Below, one piece after another: positions 1-12,201 of a DNA stretch of 64,000 nt (positions are counted from its first letter, which is position 1; every line of letters begins with the position of its first letter). The position numbers and the translations under genes are program-made. The stretch covers positions 558,001-622,000 of the forward strand of contig JAIWND010000013.1 of assembly GCA_025330725.1 (NCBI GenBank), read 5' to 3'. Below the pieces are notes generated by a model. That model saw only the letters and a program-made list of their open reading frames with translations, had not been told where the DNA came from and did not search any database. This DNA comes from Chlamydoabsidia padenii. Taxonomy: Eukaryota; Mucoromycota; Mucoromycetes; Mucorales; Cunninghamellaceae.

Positions 1-858
1 TAAAAAGATCTTCGGTAGCAAAGTCAGGATTTTCACCCGCCAATTTATCTGCTTCTTCTGCCTTGAGATTCTTGATACCTTGAGCAGTTTTAAAGTGGAA
101 TTTGACATAATGTATTTGATTATCTTTGTTGACCAAAGAGAGTGTGTGAGAAGAGTAGCCATTCATGTGGCGGTAGCCATGAGGCGTACCCCGGTTGGAG
201 AAGAGGATGGTGACCTGATGGATGGATTCGGGGACTAGAGACAAGAAATCCCAAAACATGTTAGGGTCCTTGAGGTTGGTTTGAGGATTACGCTTTTGAG
301 TGTGGATAAAGTCGGGGAATTTGGATGGATCACGGATAAAGAAGACTGGCGTGTTGTTGCCCACCATATCCCAGTTGCCTTCTTCGGTGTAAAACTTGAC
401 AGCAAAACCACGAGGATCACGGGCAGTATCCGCACTACCTTTTTCACCTCCCACAGTGGAAAATCTGGCAAATAATGGCGTCTTTTTTCCAACTTGATTC
501 AAAAACTTGGCCTTGGTAAGATGAGTGATATCGTGAGTCACCTCTATAAAAAGAGACAAAGTGGGTTATCAACCGTTTTTTTTTTTTTTTTTTTTTTTTT
601 TTTCTTACCAAAATAACCATGAGCACCAGCACCTTTCGCATGGACCACACGTTCCGGAATCCTTTCACGATCAAAGTGGGCTAAAGTATAAGTAAAAAAG
701 ACGTCAGTATTACATCATACCCATCATTAAATTCACTTACAAAGTTTGTCAATCAAATGAAAGTCTTGAATAAGGACAGGACCCCAGTATCCGGCAGTTT
801 GTGATGTTTGATTATTATCAACAGGATTACCACTGGATGTTGTTAATGTATTGGCCAT
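1..858 (-). CDS. Catalase, 3' end outside window
   Basis: Haem catalase that breaks down hydrogen peroxide. Exons on the minus strand are 858-741, 680-609 and 543 to the window edge, joined by two GT-AG introns; the C-terminal part is missing. The catalytic histidine lies in [13 protein letters not shown] (about residue 53). The distal Asn lies in [15 protein letters not shown], and the conserved [20 protein letters not shown] and [14 protein letters not shown] blocks follow. Splicing restores [17 protein letters not shown], the family consensus, which supports both junctions. No N-terminal signal peptide is seen; the missing C-terminus would show whether a peroxisomal signal is present. The second intron starts with a run of A right after the donor. 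A promoter-motif copy lies at 951-962. Confidence 0.96.
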
Positions 859-1552
859 GTTGGGGGTTTGTTTGTTTTTTTAAGAAACGAATAGAAAAAA
901 GAAAGACAAAGGAAATGGAAAACCCCATGACATTTTAAACATTTATAATTTTCACATCCCGCTCGGCGAATCAAAGTGCCGGATTTACACTCGGTAAATG
1001 CTTACCTGTAAACTTCTTTAACCATACTGATTGGCTAATGATGTTGTATGAAAGAGGATGGATGAACGTGATCATTGTACGATGGGAAAAATTAATTGCA
1101 TTAGAAAAAGCTCTCATCATACTGAAATCATCTCTTTCGCCATAACAACAAAACTTGCATGGATCGGTGATTTAAAAAATGTCGATATCACTCTGATGCA
1201 TTGATGTTTGAATAGACCTGGTCAAATATAACCTAGTGATAATAAGTATCATGGTAGTGATTAAAAACCTGTCCAAGAATCACAAGATTCATAATTCCCT
1301 TCTCCCACACCACCAATATCATCCGGCGTTTTTCCTTTTTTGTGCAACTAATGGATTTATATGTGATGCATTAATGTAGAGTTTCTCCGAAAAGTAAACT
1401 ATATTCCTTAGTACCATGACCCAAAGTATTTTAAAAAGAGACACAAATACTGTAGATTGGTAAAAAAAAAAAAAAAGTATGTTTTATTGATTTGGATTGT
1501 AAAAAAAAAAAAAAGGAGAGAGAGAGTGTGTGTATAATGTATAACTAAGGAT
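859..1552. other. Intergenic: catalase promoter and MPP-beta 3' end
   Basis: This holds the upstream region of the catalase gene and the 3' untranslated region of the MPP-beta gene. Two A runs and a short GA/GT repeat lie at 1460-1535. I see no coding potential. Confidence 0.6.
951..962 (-). promoter_or_regulatory. Candidate promoter element upstream of catalase
   Basis: TTCACATCCCGC on the plus strand, about 95 bp upstream of the catalase ATG. It is a variant of the window-wide GCGGGATTTSAAAT element. Confidence 0.45.
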
Positions 1553-3076
1553 CTAACGAATTAAATTAAAGTTGGTCATTTTATCTACAGGACCAATACC
1601 TACAATAGCAGCATCCCTATTCAAGTAATCAGTAGCTACTCGACGCACATCGTCCACCGACACCTTGGAGACAGCTTGTTCGACTTGCTTGGGGGACATT
1701 CGTTCACCAGCAGTAAGTAATTGACGACCAATATCTTCAGCAATAGGAGTAGACCCATCCAGACCTAAAAGCAAACCCGCCTTGAGTTGTTGTTTGGCAC
1801 GTTCGATTTCCTCGGCCGTGACCGCCGTACACAATCTATAGAATTCATTACGAGTACACCTGAGCAAATCATCGATGCGATCTGTATTTTCCGTGACCAT
1901 ATAAATACCCCACAGCCCAGTATCCTTGTAAGACGTGTTGAATGACATGAATGAGTTGGCCAATTGATGATTATGGACCATGGAGGATAGACCCGAGGCG
2001 ATATGACCCGTTGCACCCAGCGATCGATCCCACGAGCCAATGATGGATTGCATCACCAAGAGAGGGAAATAGTCAGGCGATGTCCAGCTCGCACCTTCCA
2101 CCGCCACAGCAATATGAGCTTGAGTGGCATTGGTATCCATCACCTTGAATTCAGATCCAGAGAAGACGGCTTTTTTCATGGCACTCTTGCTGGATGCCGC
2201 ATCACGCACGTTGGGAAGTTGACCAAAATGTGTTTGAGCCAAGTCCACCAAGGCATCATGGTCCACACCACCCGCACCCACCAGGATCATACGTTCGCCC
2301 GTATAGTTGGTTCGAATATAGTCCGCCAAGTCTTCCCGAGTCAAAGATTGGATGTTTTCTTTAGGTCCCAAGATCGTCAATCCCAAAGGTTCCGACGGGA
2401 AGGCAGTGGCGTGAAGATGATCAAAGACGACTTCTTCCATTTGCTTTTCCACTTCTTCTTGTTCGCGCAGAATCACATCCCGTTCTCGTTCAATCGCACC
2501 CAAATCGAGTCGTGAATGTTGTAAAATGTCAGAGAGGATTTCCACCGCTTGAGGTACATCGTATTTGAAGGCTTTGGCGTAATACACTGTTTGTTCCCGT
2601 GAGGTGTAAGCATTCAAGTGGCCACCCATGTTTTCAATCTGGAGTTCAAGATCCCGCTGTGTTCGAGTTTTGGTGCCCTATATAAATATACATAACAAGT
2701 ATTAATTAGTATCCTTCATAGCCAATTCCAGAGTTCATTTATTCTATTTTTACCTTGAAGGACATATGCTCTAAAAAGTGTGCTGATCCATTGTTTTTGA
2801 CATTTTCAGCACGGGAACCAGCATCAATCCAAACGCCCACTGTTGCTGTTTGAGAAGCAGAGTTTTCTTCAGTGGCCACCGTAAATCCATTAGGTAATAC
2901 TGTTTTACGAAGGGTTGGTAATAGTTGTGTTGCTGTGGCTAATGATCGACGGCCCTATATTGTTAATGTTTATATAATGGTCAGTAACATTTATGTAAAA
3001 GTGTACTTTATAGTTCTCTTACCAGTAAAGATCGAGAAACCAAGTGGTTCGAAGAGCGTAAGAGAGAAGTGAGCAT
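1553..3076 (-). CDS. MAS1: Mitochondrial processing peptidase beta subunit
   Basis: Catalytic subunit of the matrix peptidase (M16 family) that removes presequences from imported proteins. Exons 3076-3023, 2954-2754 and 2677-1553 give 459 aa, the usual family length. The inverted zinc motif is HFLEH at residues 77-81, followed by the conserved MSFKGT, with the downstream acidic helix ([12 protein letters not shown]). The first exon encodes [18 protein letters not shown], and the next continues GRRSLATAT. This is a basic, Ser/Leu-rich presequence, so the protein itself is matrix-targeted. The start was chosen because it gives this presequence; longer ATG-initiated frames upstream are not presequence-like. 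Promoter-motif copy at 3161-3174. The alternative, a bc1 core protein, is less likely because HxxEH is intact. Confidence 0.96.
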
Positions 3077-3160
3077 TAAGAGGACGAGGAGGGAAAAAAA
3101 AAATAAGAAAGAAAACAGAAAGAAATGGAAACAGCCAGTCGGTTCCTTTTTCCACACTAA

Positions 3161-3174
3161 TTTTAAATCCCGCC
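3161..3174 (-). promoter_or_regulatory. Candidate promoter element upstream of MPP-beta
   Basis: TTTTAAATCCCGCC on the plus strand, about 85-98 bp upstream of the MPP-beta ATG. A strong match to the recurrent element. Confidence 0.5.
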
Positions 3175-3349
3175 CCGACCACTCACCCGCACGAGTCATA
3201 ATCCAAAAATGACTTTGCCTTCCGTCTATTACTAAGAGTTGATACAGTAAAGTGAATACATATATATTTTATTGTTATATAACAAGACTAAATACTAAAA
3301 TAATGAGTTACTAAAACTATTGACTACACAAAGATAAAAAGATACAGTA

Positions 3350-6300
3350 CTAATCGATTCGGATATGGATTTCACCAGTGCCTTCAGGGGATAAAGTCAA
3401 CCAGCCTAAAATTGAAAAAGAAGAGATATAGATGAGTGGCATGGATTCCTTGTTGCTTTTTTTTTTTTTTAACCTACCATCAAATGATTCTTCAGTTTGC
3501 AACATCTGGGCAGCATCAAATACAACACCACCAATGTCATGATCAGTCAAAGTGTTATGATCCTTGACCATGATATCAATCTTCCCATAGTCAGCCTTGG
3601 TGGTGAATTTTTCATTCCTGTTGTTGTCATAGGTCAATATAAAAAAGGTGAGTTACATGCATCCCTTTACCCAGTAGTGTTCATCTTTACCATTCAGGTG
3701 TGAGGGTTTTCTTGATATGCTTGGTTTTATGTACCACCTTTCCACCAATTCGGACACGTGCATAAGGATCACTGGTGCCACCTCGATCCATGGCCTTTAG
3801 ATTTCGAGCACCGAGAATAGTCACTTGGAGACTTTTACCACCTGCATGAATCGTATAAAATGTCAGCAAATTTATATCATATATATAATCAATTTACTTT
3901 CTTACCGTCAACTGATGTGCTTGGTTCATTGTTACTGCTGACAGTCGAAGCGCTGAGACGATTCGAGTCAGAAATACCAGAGGAGTTGGGCACCGGTGGT
4001 ACTTCTTCCTTCTTTTGACCCAGTTTTGTAAAGGTACGGAAACCGCCACCGATGCCATCACCAATAGCACCCAAAGCCTTGCCACCAGCACCAATACCAG
4101 CACCAGCAAATGTTTTTCCGGCACCGAGAGCGGATCCAGGAGCTTGGGTAAACATACGTGTAGTGGCCGAAAACAGATTGGTTCCAGTACGTTTGCGAGC
4201 CAAGAGTTGAGGTTGCCATAATAATCGTACTCGGAATGTTCCACCTTCTGTCAAACTGATATCAAAGTCTTTGGCGGTAAAGCTTTCCAATTCTTCACCA
4301 GTAAAGGGGATGGTTCCTTCGCCAATCAGTGTGTCGGAGCCAACTTGATCCCAGTCAAAGACTGCCACCTTGAGCATAGATTGGATACGACAAGGCTAAA
4401 GAAAAAAAGAGTGAGTGGGGTAGCTCTTAGTTTTTATAAGTATCCATATACTTACCACAGGGATGGTAAAGACTTCATTCTTGAAAACAGGATTGAGAGT
4501 CTTTTTCAAAATTTCAGTCTTGTGGACTTTTTCGCCATCAAGCATAAACACAGCATATGGATCACTTGTACCCGATCGATCAGCTGCCTTCAAGTTGGTG
4601 GCCTTCAAAGCCGTCACTGTCAGATTACCTTGATCTATTATTAGCCAAGCAAAAAAAAAAAAAAAAAACAAAAAAAAAACAGTTAGTTAGTATTTAATAA
4701 CGAATAGACCGTTCAGATTTTTTTTTATTACTTACTTTCCAAGCTTTCGGCAGGGTCGAGCTTGAACCGGATCACAGGAGTAAATTTGAATGCCAAGCGA
4801 GCCATACCACCAGCACATTCGAGCAATTGGACTTCTTTACCAGCTTCAGAGTCATGTTCACCACTCATGATCTGTCTCACAATATCACGTACAGGTGTTG
4901 TGTAATAGCCAATGACTTCGTTTTCCTTGTCGTTGTCTGACCAGCGTCGTACATTCACCATCAATCGAGAAAAGTCCATTTCCTTGACAAAGGCGTCACC
5001 AGTTTCATGATAAGGTAGTTCCACACCTCGAAGTTGCGACGTGGTGAATTGAGGATCGTTCGAGTCGACCAAGACATCCACCACAGTACGGTTTCGGTTC
5101 GGGATCTTGACATTATGGACAGTGACAGAGAGAATACCTGATTCGTAGGCAATCAAATTAATCTTCTTGTCTTCGGTATACTTGATTGTTTCACCATGAA
5201 TATCCTTTTCAGGAAGAGTAGGCTCCACCGCAGAGGGAGTATCCTTCTTTTCATCAGATTGTTCGCCCACAGCCATTTCCTTGACATCAGTTTCAGCTTG
5301 GTCCTTGTTTTCTTCTTCCTTTTTGTCTTCTTGCTTGGCCAGTTCGAGAGTAGGATAGAAGGACGCAGCATAGTGAATGGTGCCTTTGCTTTTTGTGCGT
5401 TCCAAGTTAGTTAGATCCACAGTTCTAGTAATAGGGAGTAAAAAAAAGTAAGTTCATGCCATGTTTCGATTAATGTCAAGCTTATTTTTACCTGTCAAGA
5501 GACTCCTTTGCTTCATAGATTGATTGACCATTTTCAGCTGTGCGTTCTTCGATAAGATCCTTGAGAATGACACTGGTGACACCCAAGCTTTTATCTTTAG
5601 AGATATCATTGTAATCCATAACTTCGATGACAAGGTCTTCGCGGATAGAGTGGACAGGGACATATACGACAGTGTTCCAATCAGGATTGAGTTCGTCTTC
5701 GATATGTTCAGTTCGAGCACGGACTTGCATACCAGAGAGGACACGAGCATAAGGATCAGATTTACCGCCAGTCAAAGATTCGACGTTCTTGAGATCACGA
5801 GCACCAAACAAGTTCATGCGAACAACACCAATAGGATCAGCTAAATGTATAAAAAAAAAAAAGAAGATAAAGTTAAACATCAATCGATCATCGATTAACC
5901 ACATGTTACTTACTATAACCCAAACCACTAGCGGCATCCAAGTTGATACCAGTCATTATGACGGGTTTCCATGTCATACTGAGATGAATACGACCAGCTC
6001 CATCAGTTAAATTCCACCAATCTTGAGAATCATTGGTAGTCTGTTCTTGGAATTGGACCAGACTAGAGTTCCATCGGCCCATCAAAGTGTCATCGGCAAA
6101 TTCATTCGAGTCCCAGATAGTTACAGCCAAATCCATATTGTTCTTGTCTGGTACGAATACATCGATATACTTGTTCCAGGTAGGGTTGATGCTTCGCTTG
6201 AAGGGCTTGGTGCGAAGTTTTTCGTGGCCATTCACTTTGATCACCGCATAGGCACTGCAATCAGATTTCAATAGACCAAACGCTGCCTTGCGAGTATCAC

Positions 6301-8470
6301 CACCCAGTTGCTTGCATTCATGTACATAGAATCGTAATATACCACTGTCTATTATTCATTGGTTTCAGATAAAAGGTTAATATTATGCATGGGTCTGGGA
6401 TTTTATTATTGACAGCAAAATTACCTGATTCAGGAGGAGGAATGATTGTACCGTCTTCTTTCTTTTCGGGCTTAGAGACAGGAAGATAACGAATGTCGGC
6501 CTTTACTTCACCAACAGCTTTACCATTTCGGAGAACCACCATATTCCTTTTTTTGAAAGAAAAAAAAAAGTTGATGATGAGTATGCTATATATATATATT
6601 GTTTTTGTTATTTGAGTACTTACTTTCCCTCCATGGCGTTGCCCGATTCAAGTTCCTTCAGTTCCATACTAGCCACACCGATTTGAGCATCTTTACGACC
6701 AGAGTTACGATCCATGACTTGGAAGTAAATGGATTGGTCGAGATTGTTGAGCAGGATAAAGTGAGTTTCGTTCCATTTGGGATTCTTGGTATCTTCGATA
6801 GCCTTTGTTTCAGCAGCAGATGGATTGTGGATATTGCCAACATGGAAAGTAACATAAGGATCCACAGAGCCGAAAATATCAGCAGCCTTGAGATTTGTAC
6901 CCGAGTAAATAGTGACAGCAGCCACACCATTGGCATCATCTATGTTATGAATAACAAACAACGTTTAAATTAAGTTTATGCATCCTTGTTGTTATTGTTA
7001 TAATTACCTAGGGACGCAACGTTGCCGGTCATATCCACAGTGTAAACATTAGGAGCATACATCATTGGACCCAAAGTAGCATGAATTTGTTCTTTGATAA
7101 AGGGTTCCAAACCAGGTATCTTGATAAATAAAAACAAGCGGGTTAGTATCATTCTAGTTGTCTTTTCTACAAGTGAGTATCACACTTACCATATTGATAT
7201 CAAATCCAAATGTATCACCACCCACAGGCTTGAGGGAATAATCGATTTCAGGGACTTCCAAGAAGGATGCTTCAATAGTCTTGATATGAGGGAATTCATT
7301 GTAAAATTTGAATTTCAAACGCATGTTGCCAGAGAAAGAGATATCTTCCAACAAAATTGGCATACCAGCACCAACCAGACCTTTACCAACACGGACAGTC
7401 AATACAATTTTGGGGTTGATCTTGGCATCCACTTCACGTTTTGTCAAATCAGTGGTATCATTGGGGACAAAGGACACCTTCCAATCCATACACTACAATA
7501 CAGTAAACAACAAGTTTTAGTTTCCCCACCTTTATTTATCTCTCTCCCTTTTTTTTTTCTTATTCTTGTCTTACCACCACATTAGGTTCAGTACGAGGAT
7601 AAGTCTTGATACCTTCAATGCGAGGAGCTTTGGTACCAAGAGTAAAGGTGGACAAACGGATCGAGTCCAAAAAGGAAGGAGTATTGTCGATAAGAATGGC
7701 ATCAGCAGTGTTGATGATTTGAGCAGAGAGACCAGGTTCATAGATAAGCCAGAAACGCGACATAAAGTTGTTAATCCAATCAGCCGATTCCACATCCGTC
7801 AATAATCTTGTGGTCATCATTTCTCGTTGGAGATCATCTCGCATATTACGACGAAGACGTCGAATGGAGGTTTGATAATAAGTACCTATTAAAGGAGAGA
7901 AGAAAAAAAAAAAAAGTGAGTCAGGTGTAGTTATATATATATTATCATCATTTTTTTTCCTACTTTACCCAAAAAAGCACCAATCACTAAACAGCCCATC
8001 AATCCACCGCCTAGTTTTGTTTGTACCCAAGTCGAAGCAACAGCAAAGATCATGACACCAGCGTTATGATACCATTCACCATAATAAGCTTCACTAAGAT
8101 AATGTGCAATCAAATCATGTTTGCTGGAACCCTTGTCAGGTCGAGAAGTGCTAAAGATATCCACCACCGCGTCAGAAGAGCCACCCAATGATTTCTTGAG
8201 TGTTTCCAGGTCTTGTTCTTGTCCAGGGTTAGGAAGGTCAGAGAAGGAAGTCCAACCAACATTATACCACTCAGGAAGATTACCATTACTTTTCTTGAAA
8301 CTACCAGGCGCATCGGAAGTAGTTGGTTGTGTATCACTAGTTGTAGGAGCATCTTGAGTTGGAGAAGCATTTTTAGTGTCCTTGTCATCAATGGAAGTAG
8401 GAGGAGAAGGTACAGGTGAAGGGGCAGTGGGTGCTTCAACTTGTGGATCGTTTTCAACTGGTGAAGCCAT
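3350..8470 (-). CDS. TCB: Tricalbin / extended synaptotagmin (SMP and C2 domains)
   Basis: ER-plasma membrane tether and lipid-transfer protein, 1384 aa from 14 exons: 8470-7969, 7885-7575, 7492-7190, 7119-7008, 6939-6624, 6546-6425, 6348-5914, 5840-5492, 5424-4736, 4634-4456, 4395-3906, 3841-3691, 3617-3478, 3405-3350. A Pro/Thr/Ser-rich N-terminus (1-125) precedes a membrane hairpin (about 136-168). The SMP domain follows (about 190-405, including DWINNFMSRFWLIYEP). Six C2-like modules come next; the strongest carry SDPYA / TSDPYAVF calcium-loop motifs. The fourth (about 900-1040) is divergent, and a Gly/Ala-rich linker lies near 1200-1250. Yeast tricalbins have fewer C2 modules. The summed exon length is in frame. 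The upstream motif GCGGGGTTTCAAA is at 8578-8590. Confidence 0.95.
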
Positions 8471-8577
8471 CCTAAAGTTAAAAGTTATGTTAAAAGAAGA
8501 ATGTAAAGAGGGAAAGAGGAGCGAAAAAAAAAAAAAAAAAAGAATGGTACAAGTTGCCAAAAGTTTAAGTGCCTTTT

Positions 8578-8590
8578 GCGGGGTTTCAAA
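8578..8590 (-). promoter_or_regulatory. Candidate promoter element upstream of tricalbin
   Basis: GCGGGGTTTCAAA on the plus strand, about 108-120 bp upstream of the tricalbin ATG. Its orientation relative to the gene is opposite to that at MPP-beta. Confidence 0.4.
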
Positions 8591-9755
8591 AAAGAGTAAG
8601 TGTGGATCTGTTTCAAAACAATATATTAGTTTTTAGAGGGCGCCTTTATGCAATCCTTTTGTTTTCCGACTACAGATAAACAAACAATTTGTTTTGTTGT
8701 TTTTCATATAAAAAAGATATCATAGATGATTTCATTCTTTATTGTGACATGAAATATAGTCTTGGTTGACCCAACTCAAAAACCTACCCCAAGTGATTCG
8801 ATTCAAATGCCGCTTGTGTCCAGCTTGACCAAAAATAGAATCTTGACCGAGAATGAGCCTTGATATCTTTGGGAGTATGTGTCAATGTGGGAAAATAGAA
8901 CAATCATTGTTATTTCATGCACGTTTATGCTTTTCACAGACTACAGATCCAAACCTTGTTCCAAGGTAGCCTGATATCACCGAATTGGTGCTAATCACAT
9001 CAAGGTAAGATTTTTGGCTTTCTCAAGGGTTAATGGTCTCGATTAAAAAAGAACCATTGATGTAATAAGTCTTGGATCTTTACCGAGTTTATCCAGTCGG
9101 GTCGGGATTTAAATGTAAACTCCACCAATCAAAAGTGATATCTGATCAGAGAGTACCAAAGCTTATTAGTGTAGCATATTATTAAATGCATGAATAGGAG
9201 CTACTCGGTAACAAGGAGAAAGCACGAAACTAAAATGAAATGTACTAACATGAAGATCTCAAAAGGAGGGACGGGCAAAGACGAGGTCAGTTACCATATT
9301 TGATCTCATTTTGACAGGTACTGTCGATCCATTGAACAATGAGCGGAATCAACACATGTACAAGTGTGATCATAATCATACACACATGTAAATTATCGAA
9401 GATCGTCGCAGAGTTTAGCACTTTTTTTTTATTTTTATTTTTTTTTATTAACTTTAGCATTCAAAGAAATTATGTTTTTTTGATACAGTCAAAACAGTTG
9501 TAGATACACTAGAGCATTTACATACATCACAAAAGTAAAAGTTTTCCAATTTTGACTCTATCGGCGTTTCAAAATATATAGAAACAGGAACTGGAATTTG
9601 ATATATAAAGCCCGTGCTGTCTATCTTTGCTTCTTTACACCAGATTAACAAAGATTTGATCCAATATATTATACATTTGACAATAAAGTGGTATTGCGCA
9701 TGTTGGTTCTTTCGAAATCATCCCGGATCAATACCTTAGCAGACGGGAACCTAGT

Positions 9756-9767
9756 CGGGATCTGAAA
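9756..9767 (+). promoter_or_regulatory. Candidate promoter element upstream of SF3B2
   Basis: CGGGATCTGAAA, about 88-99 bp upstream of the SF3B2 ATG. Confidence 0.4.
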
Positions 9768-9854
9768 AAACACTTTTTTGAAAAGAAAAGAAAAAAAGAA
9801 ATCTATTTTTCCCGCTCTTTCACTCACTCACATCTTATTATCACTCAATGGCCC

Positions 9855-12063
9855 ATGGGCAAAGACACAAAGGGCAACACGAACGACACAGAACCGGTAT
9901 TGGACTCGATCAGTATGGAGGAACGTAAACGAGCCCTCAAATTACGAAAACGAGTCAAAAAGAAGATTCGGAAACAACAAGGCAAACAGTCCATTTGCAC
10001 TGACCAGCACGACAATGTAAGTATTGGAAAAATTTGTCTTGATCCTCTTGCTCACTTTTATGTTGTTTTCTTTTTTTTAGATACCTTTAGCCAATCCCGA
10101 GGCATCCGTGGAACAAAGTCAACAGCAACAAGATATACCTACACAAAGTCACAATTCAACTCGAACGTCAACACAACAGGATAACGAGGATGCCATTGAA
10201 TACGTCACATCGCCTATAGATCTCTCTTCACTTGATTGTTATGGACCTAATGTGGTGCAGCAATTCAGCAATGTCTTTAACAATTTTGAACATTTAGGCA
10301 ACACCAAGAACTATCCACAGAAACCACAACGCAAAAAGTCCACCAAGCATCAACAAACCAAAGTTAATCCAACCACAACACCTGAACTATCGAAAAAGAA
10401 ACTAAAGTTGGCACAACGATATACCCTGGATGAATTGAAAACTTTGGCAACGGTACCAGAGGTGGTGGAGGTAAGTGAATCACTTACTTTTCTTTATTTA
10501 ATACTAATAGGTTTACTTGTTCATAGGCTTGTGATACTTCAGCAAAAGATCCATTATTACTCGTCGATCTGAAATCCTATCGAAATACTGTGCCTGTCCC
10601 TAATCATTGGTATCAACGACAAAAGTATCTTTACCGCTACAAATCAGATGAAAAGCCACCATTTGAACTACCTGGTAAGTATATGAAAAGAAGAAAAGGA
10701 CATGAGGAATACTGCTAACTCTCTCTTTGGTCTATGTGATAGAATTTATCAAGGATACTGGTATCATGGAAGTCCGCGATAATTTGAAGAAACAGGAACG
10801 ACAGAAACGACAAAAGTCCAAAACACGCGAACGACGAAGACCAAAACTCGGGAAACTGGATCTGGATTATCAGTCGTTACATGATGCCTTCTTTAGGTTT
10901 CAAACCGAACCTCATTTGACTCGACATGGTGACTTGTAAGCAATAAAATAAAATACGATGATAATGATTACTAATAATGGATTAAATTCATGTTGATTGT
11001 TAGGTACTATGAACGAAAAGAAGCCATCTCTAAACTCAAGAATATGAAACCAGGTCAAATGTCTGATGAACTAAAAGAAGCTCTTGGTATCCTGGAGACA
11101 CCTTTGGCACCACCGCCTTGGCTTTTCCAAATGCAACGTTATGGGCCACCACCAAATCATCCTCATTTGAAAATACCTGGTTTAAATGCTCCACTTCCAG
11201 AAGGCGCTCAATGGGGTCGACAAAAGAATGGTTGGGGACAAGTGCCAGTGGATGCTGTAAGTAGTCTGTATGAATTAAGAGAAGTAAAGAACAGGAAATT
11301 GACTTTAGTATTTTATAGTTCAATCGTCCTCTTTATGGTGATGTCCTCCAATCAACTGCCATATACAATGATAAAACAGCCAATGTTAGTATCCAACTTT
11401 TTTTGTTTACCTGATGACCTCTAATTCCTCTTTCTTTTTTTTTTTTTTTGTTTTTATTTTTGTTTTACATAGGACACGGAGAAACAGGATATACAAAGGA
11501 CACTGTGGGGTGAACTAGAGGTTGGCAGCGACGACGACGAGGACGACGACAATTCCACTCAAAACAGCGACACCGACGATACCGAAGACAAAGTGACGCC
11601 GATGACAACTATGGATACAGACGAGGTGATACCCATTACTATGGATGTTGCATTGGAACTAGAAACGAAGAAACGCAAACGACGGTCGGACAGCACCTCG
11701 GATCAACCACTACCCAAACTATATGACATTATACCTTTGAAAAAGACCACCACCATCACGGGATTACTGGGATCCGATCATGTATACGACCTACCTCCTT
11801 CCAAAACACATTCTAATAATAACATTTCTCACACATGGAACAAGTCTGAAGATGTCACCGTCGCCCTGGATCCTTCTGATTTGGGCAACTATGGTGCTAC
11901 AGTGCAAGACATGTATGAACAGGCGCAAAAGGAACATCGACCAATGGGTGTAGGTGGTCAAGAACTCAAGACAATGTATACTGACCATGTCCGACGCCAG
12001 GCCAAGAAAAAACGACAATTGGAACTTAAAAACATGGACAAAAAGAAGGACTTTAGGTTTTAA
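9855..12063 (+). CDS. SF3B2: Splicing factor 3B subunit 2 (SAP145 / Cus1)
   Basis: U2 snRNP component needed for branch-site recognition. Exons 9855-10016, 10081-10470, 10527-10674, 10743-10935, 11004-11256, 11319-11384 and 11473-12063 give 600 aa. Diagnostic stretches are VPVPNHWYQRQKYL, EKPPFELPEFIKDTGI, KLGKLDLDYQSLHDAFF, the PSP-type block PPPWLFQMQRYGPPP...LKIPGLNAPLPEG, and DIQRTLWGELE. An acidic Asp/Glu run follows near residue 420. The C-terminus is Lys/Arg-rich. The first ATG at 9848 is out of frame and soon stops, so 9855 is the start. The gene is convergent with BRL1. Confidence 0.96.
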
Positions 12064-12201
12064 TAGATTATAGTATAATGGTTTTTATTAATTAAATTAG
12101 TATAGATATAGGTTGTTTATTCAACCAAATAAAATGGTTATTTTACAATTGGAATACTATAATAAATTTGTGTGTGGTGGGGTATAACTAGACCTTCTTT
12201 T

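Larger units (their letters stand above)
8471..9854. other. Intergenic between divergent tricalbin and SF3B2
   Basis: Upstream regions of two divergent genes with a roughly 1 kb AT-rich middle. One orphan copy of the promoter element (GTCGGGATTTAAAT, near 9101-9114) sits far from both starts. A 65-codon minus-strand frame at 9454-9651 is not supported by anything else. Confidence 0.55.

Noticed and set aside
9454..9651. 65-codon minus-strand frame ending FFEC
   Set aside because: Short, no upstream element nearby, no recognised domain; a chance frame in AT-rich DNA is likely.
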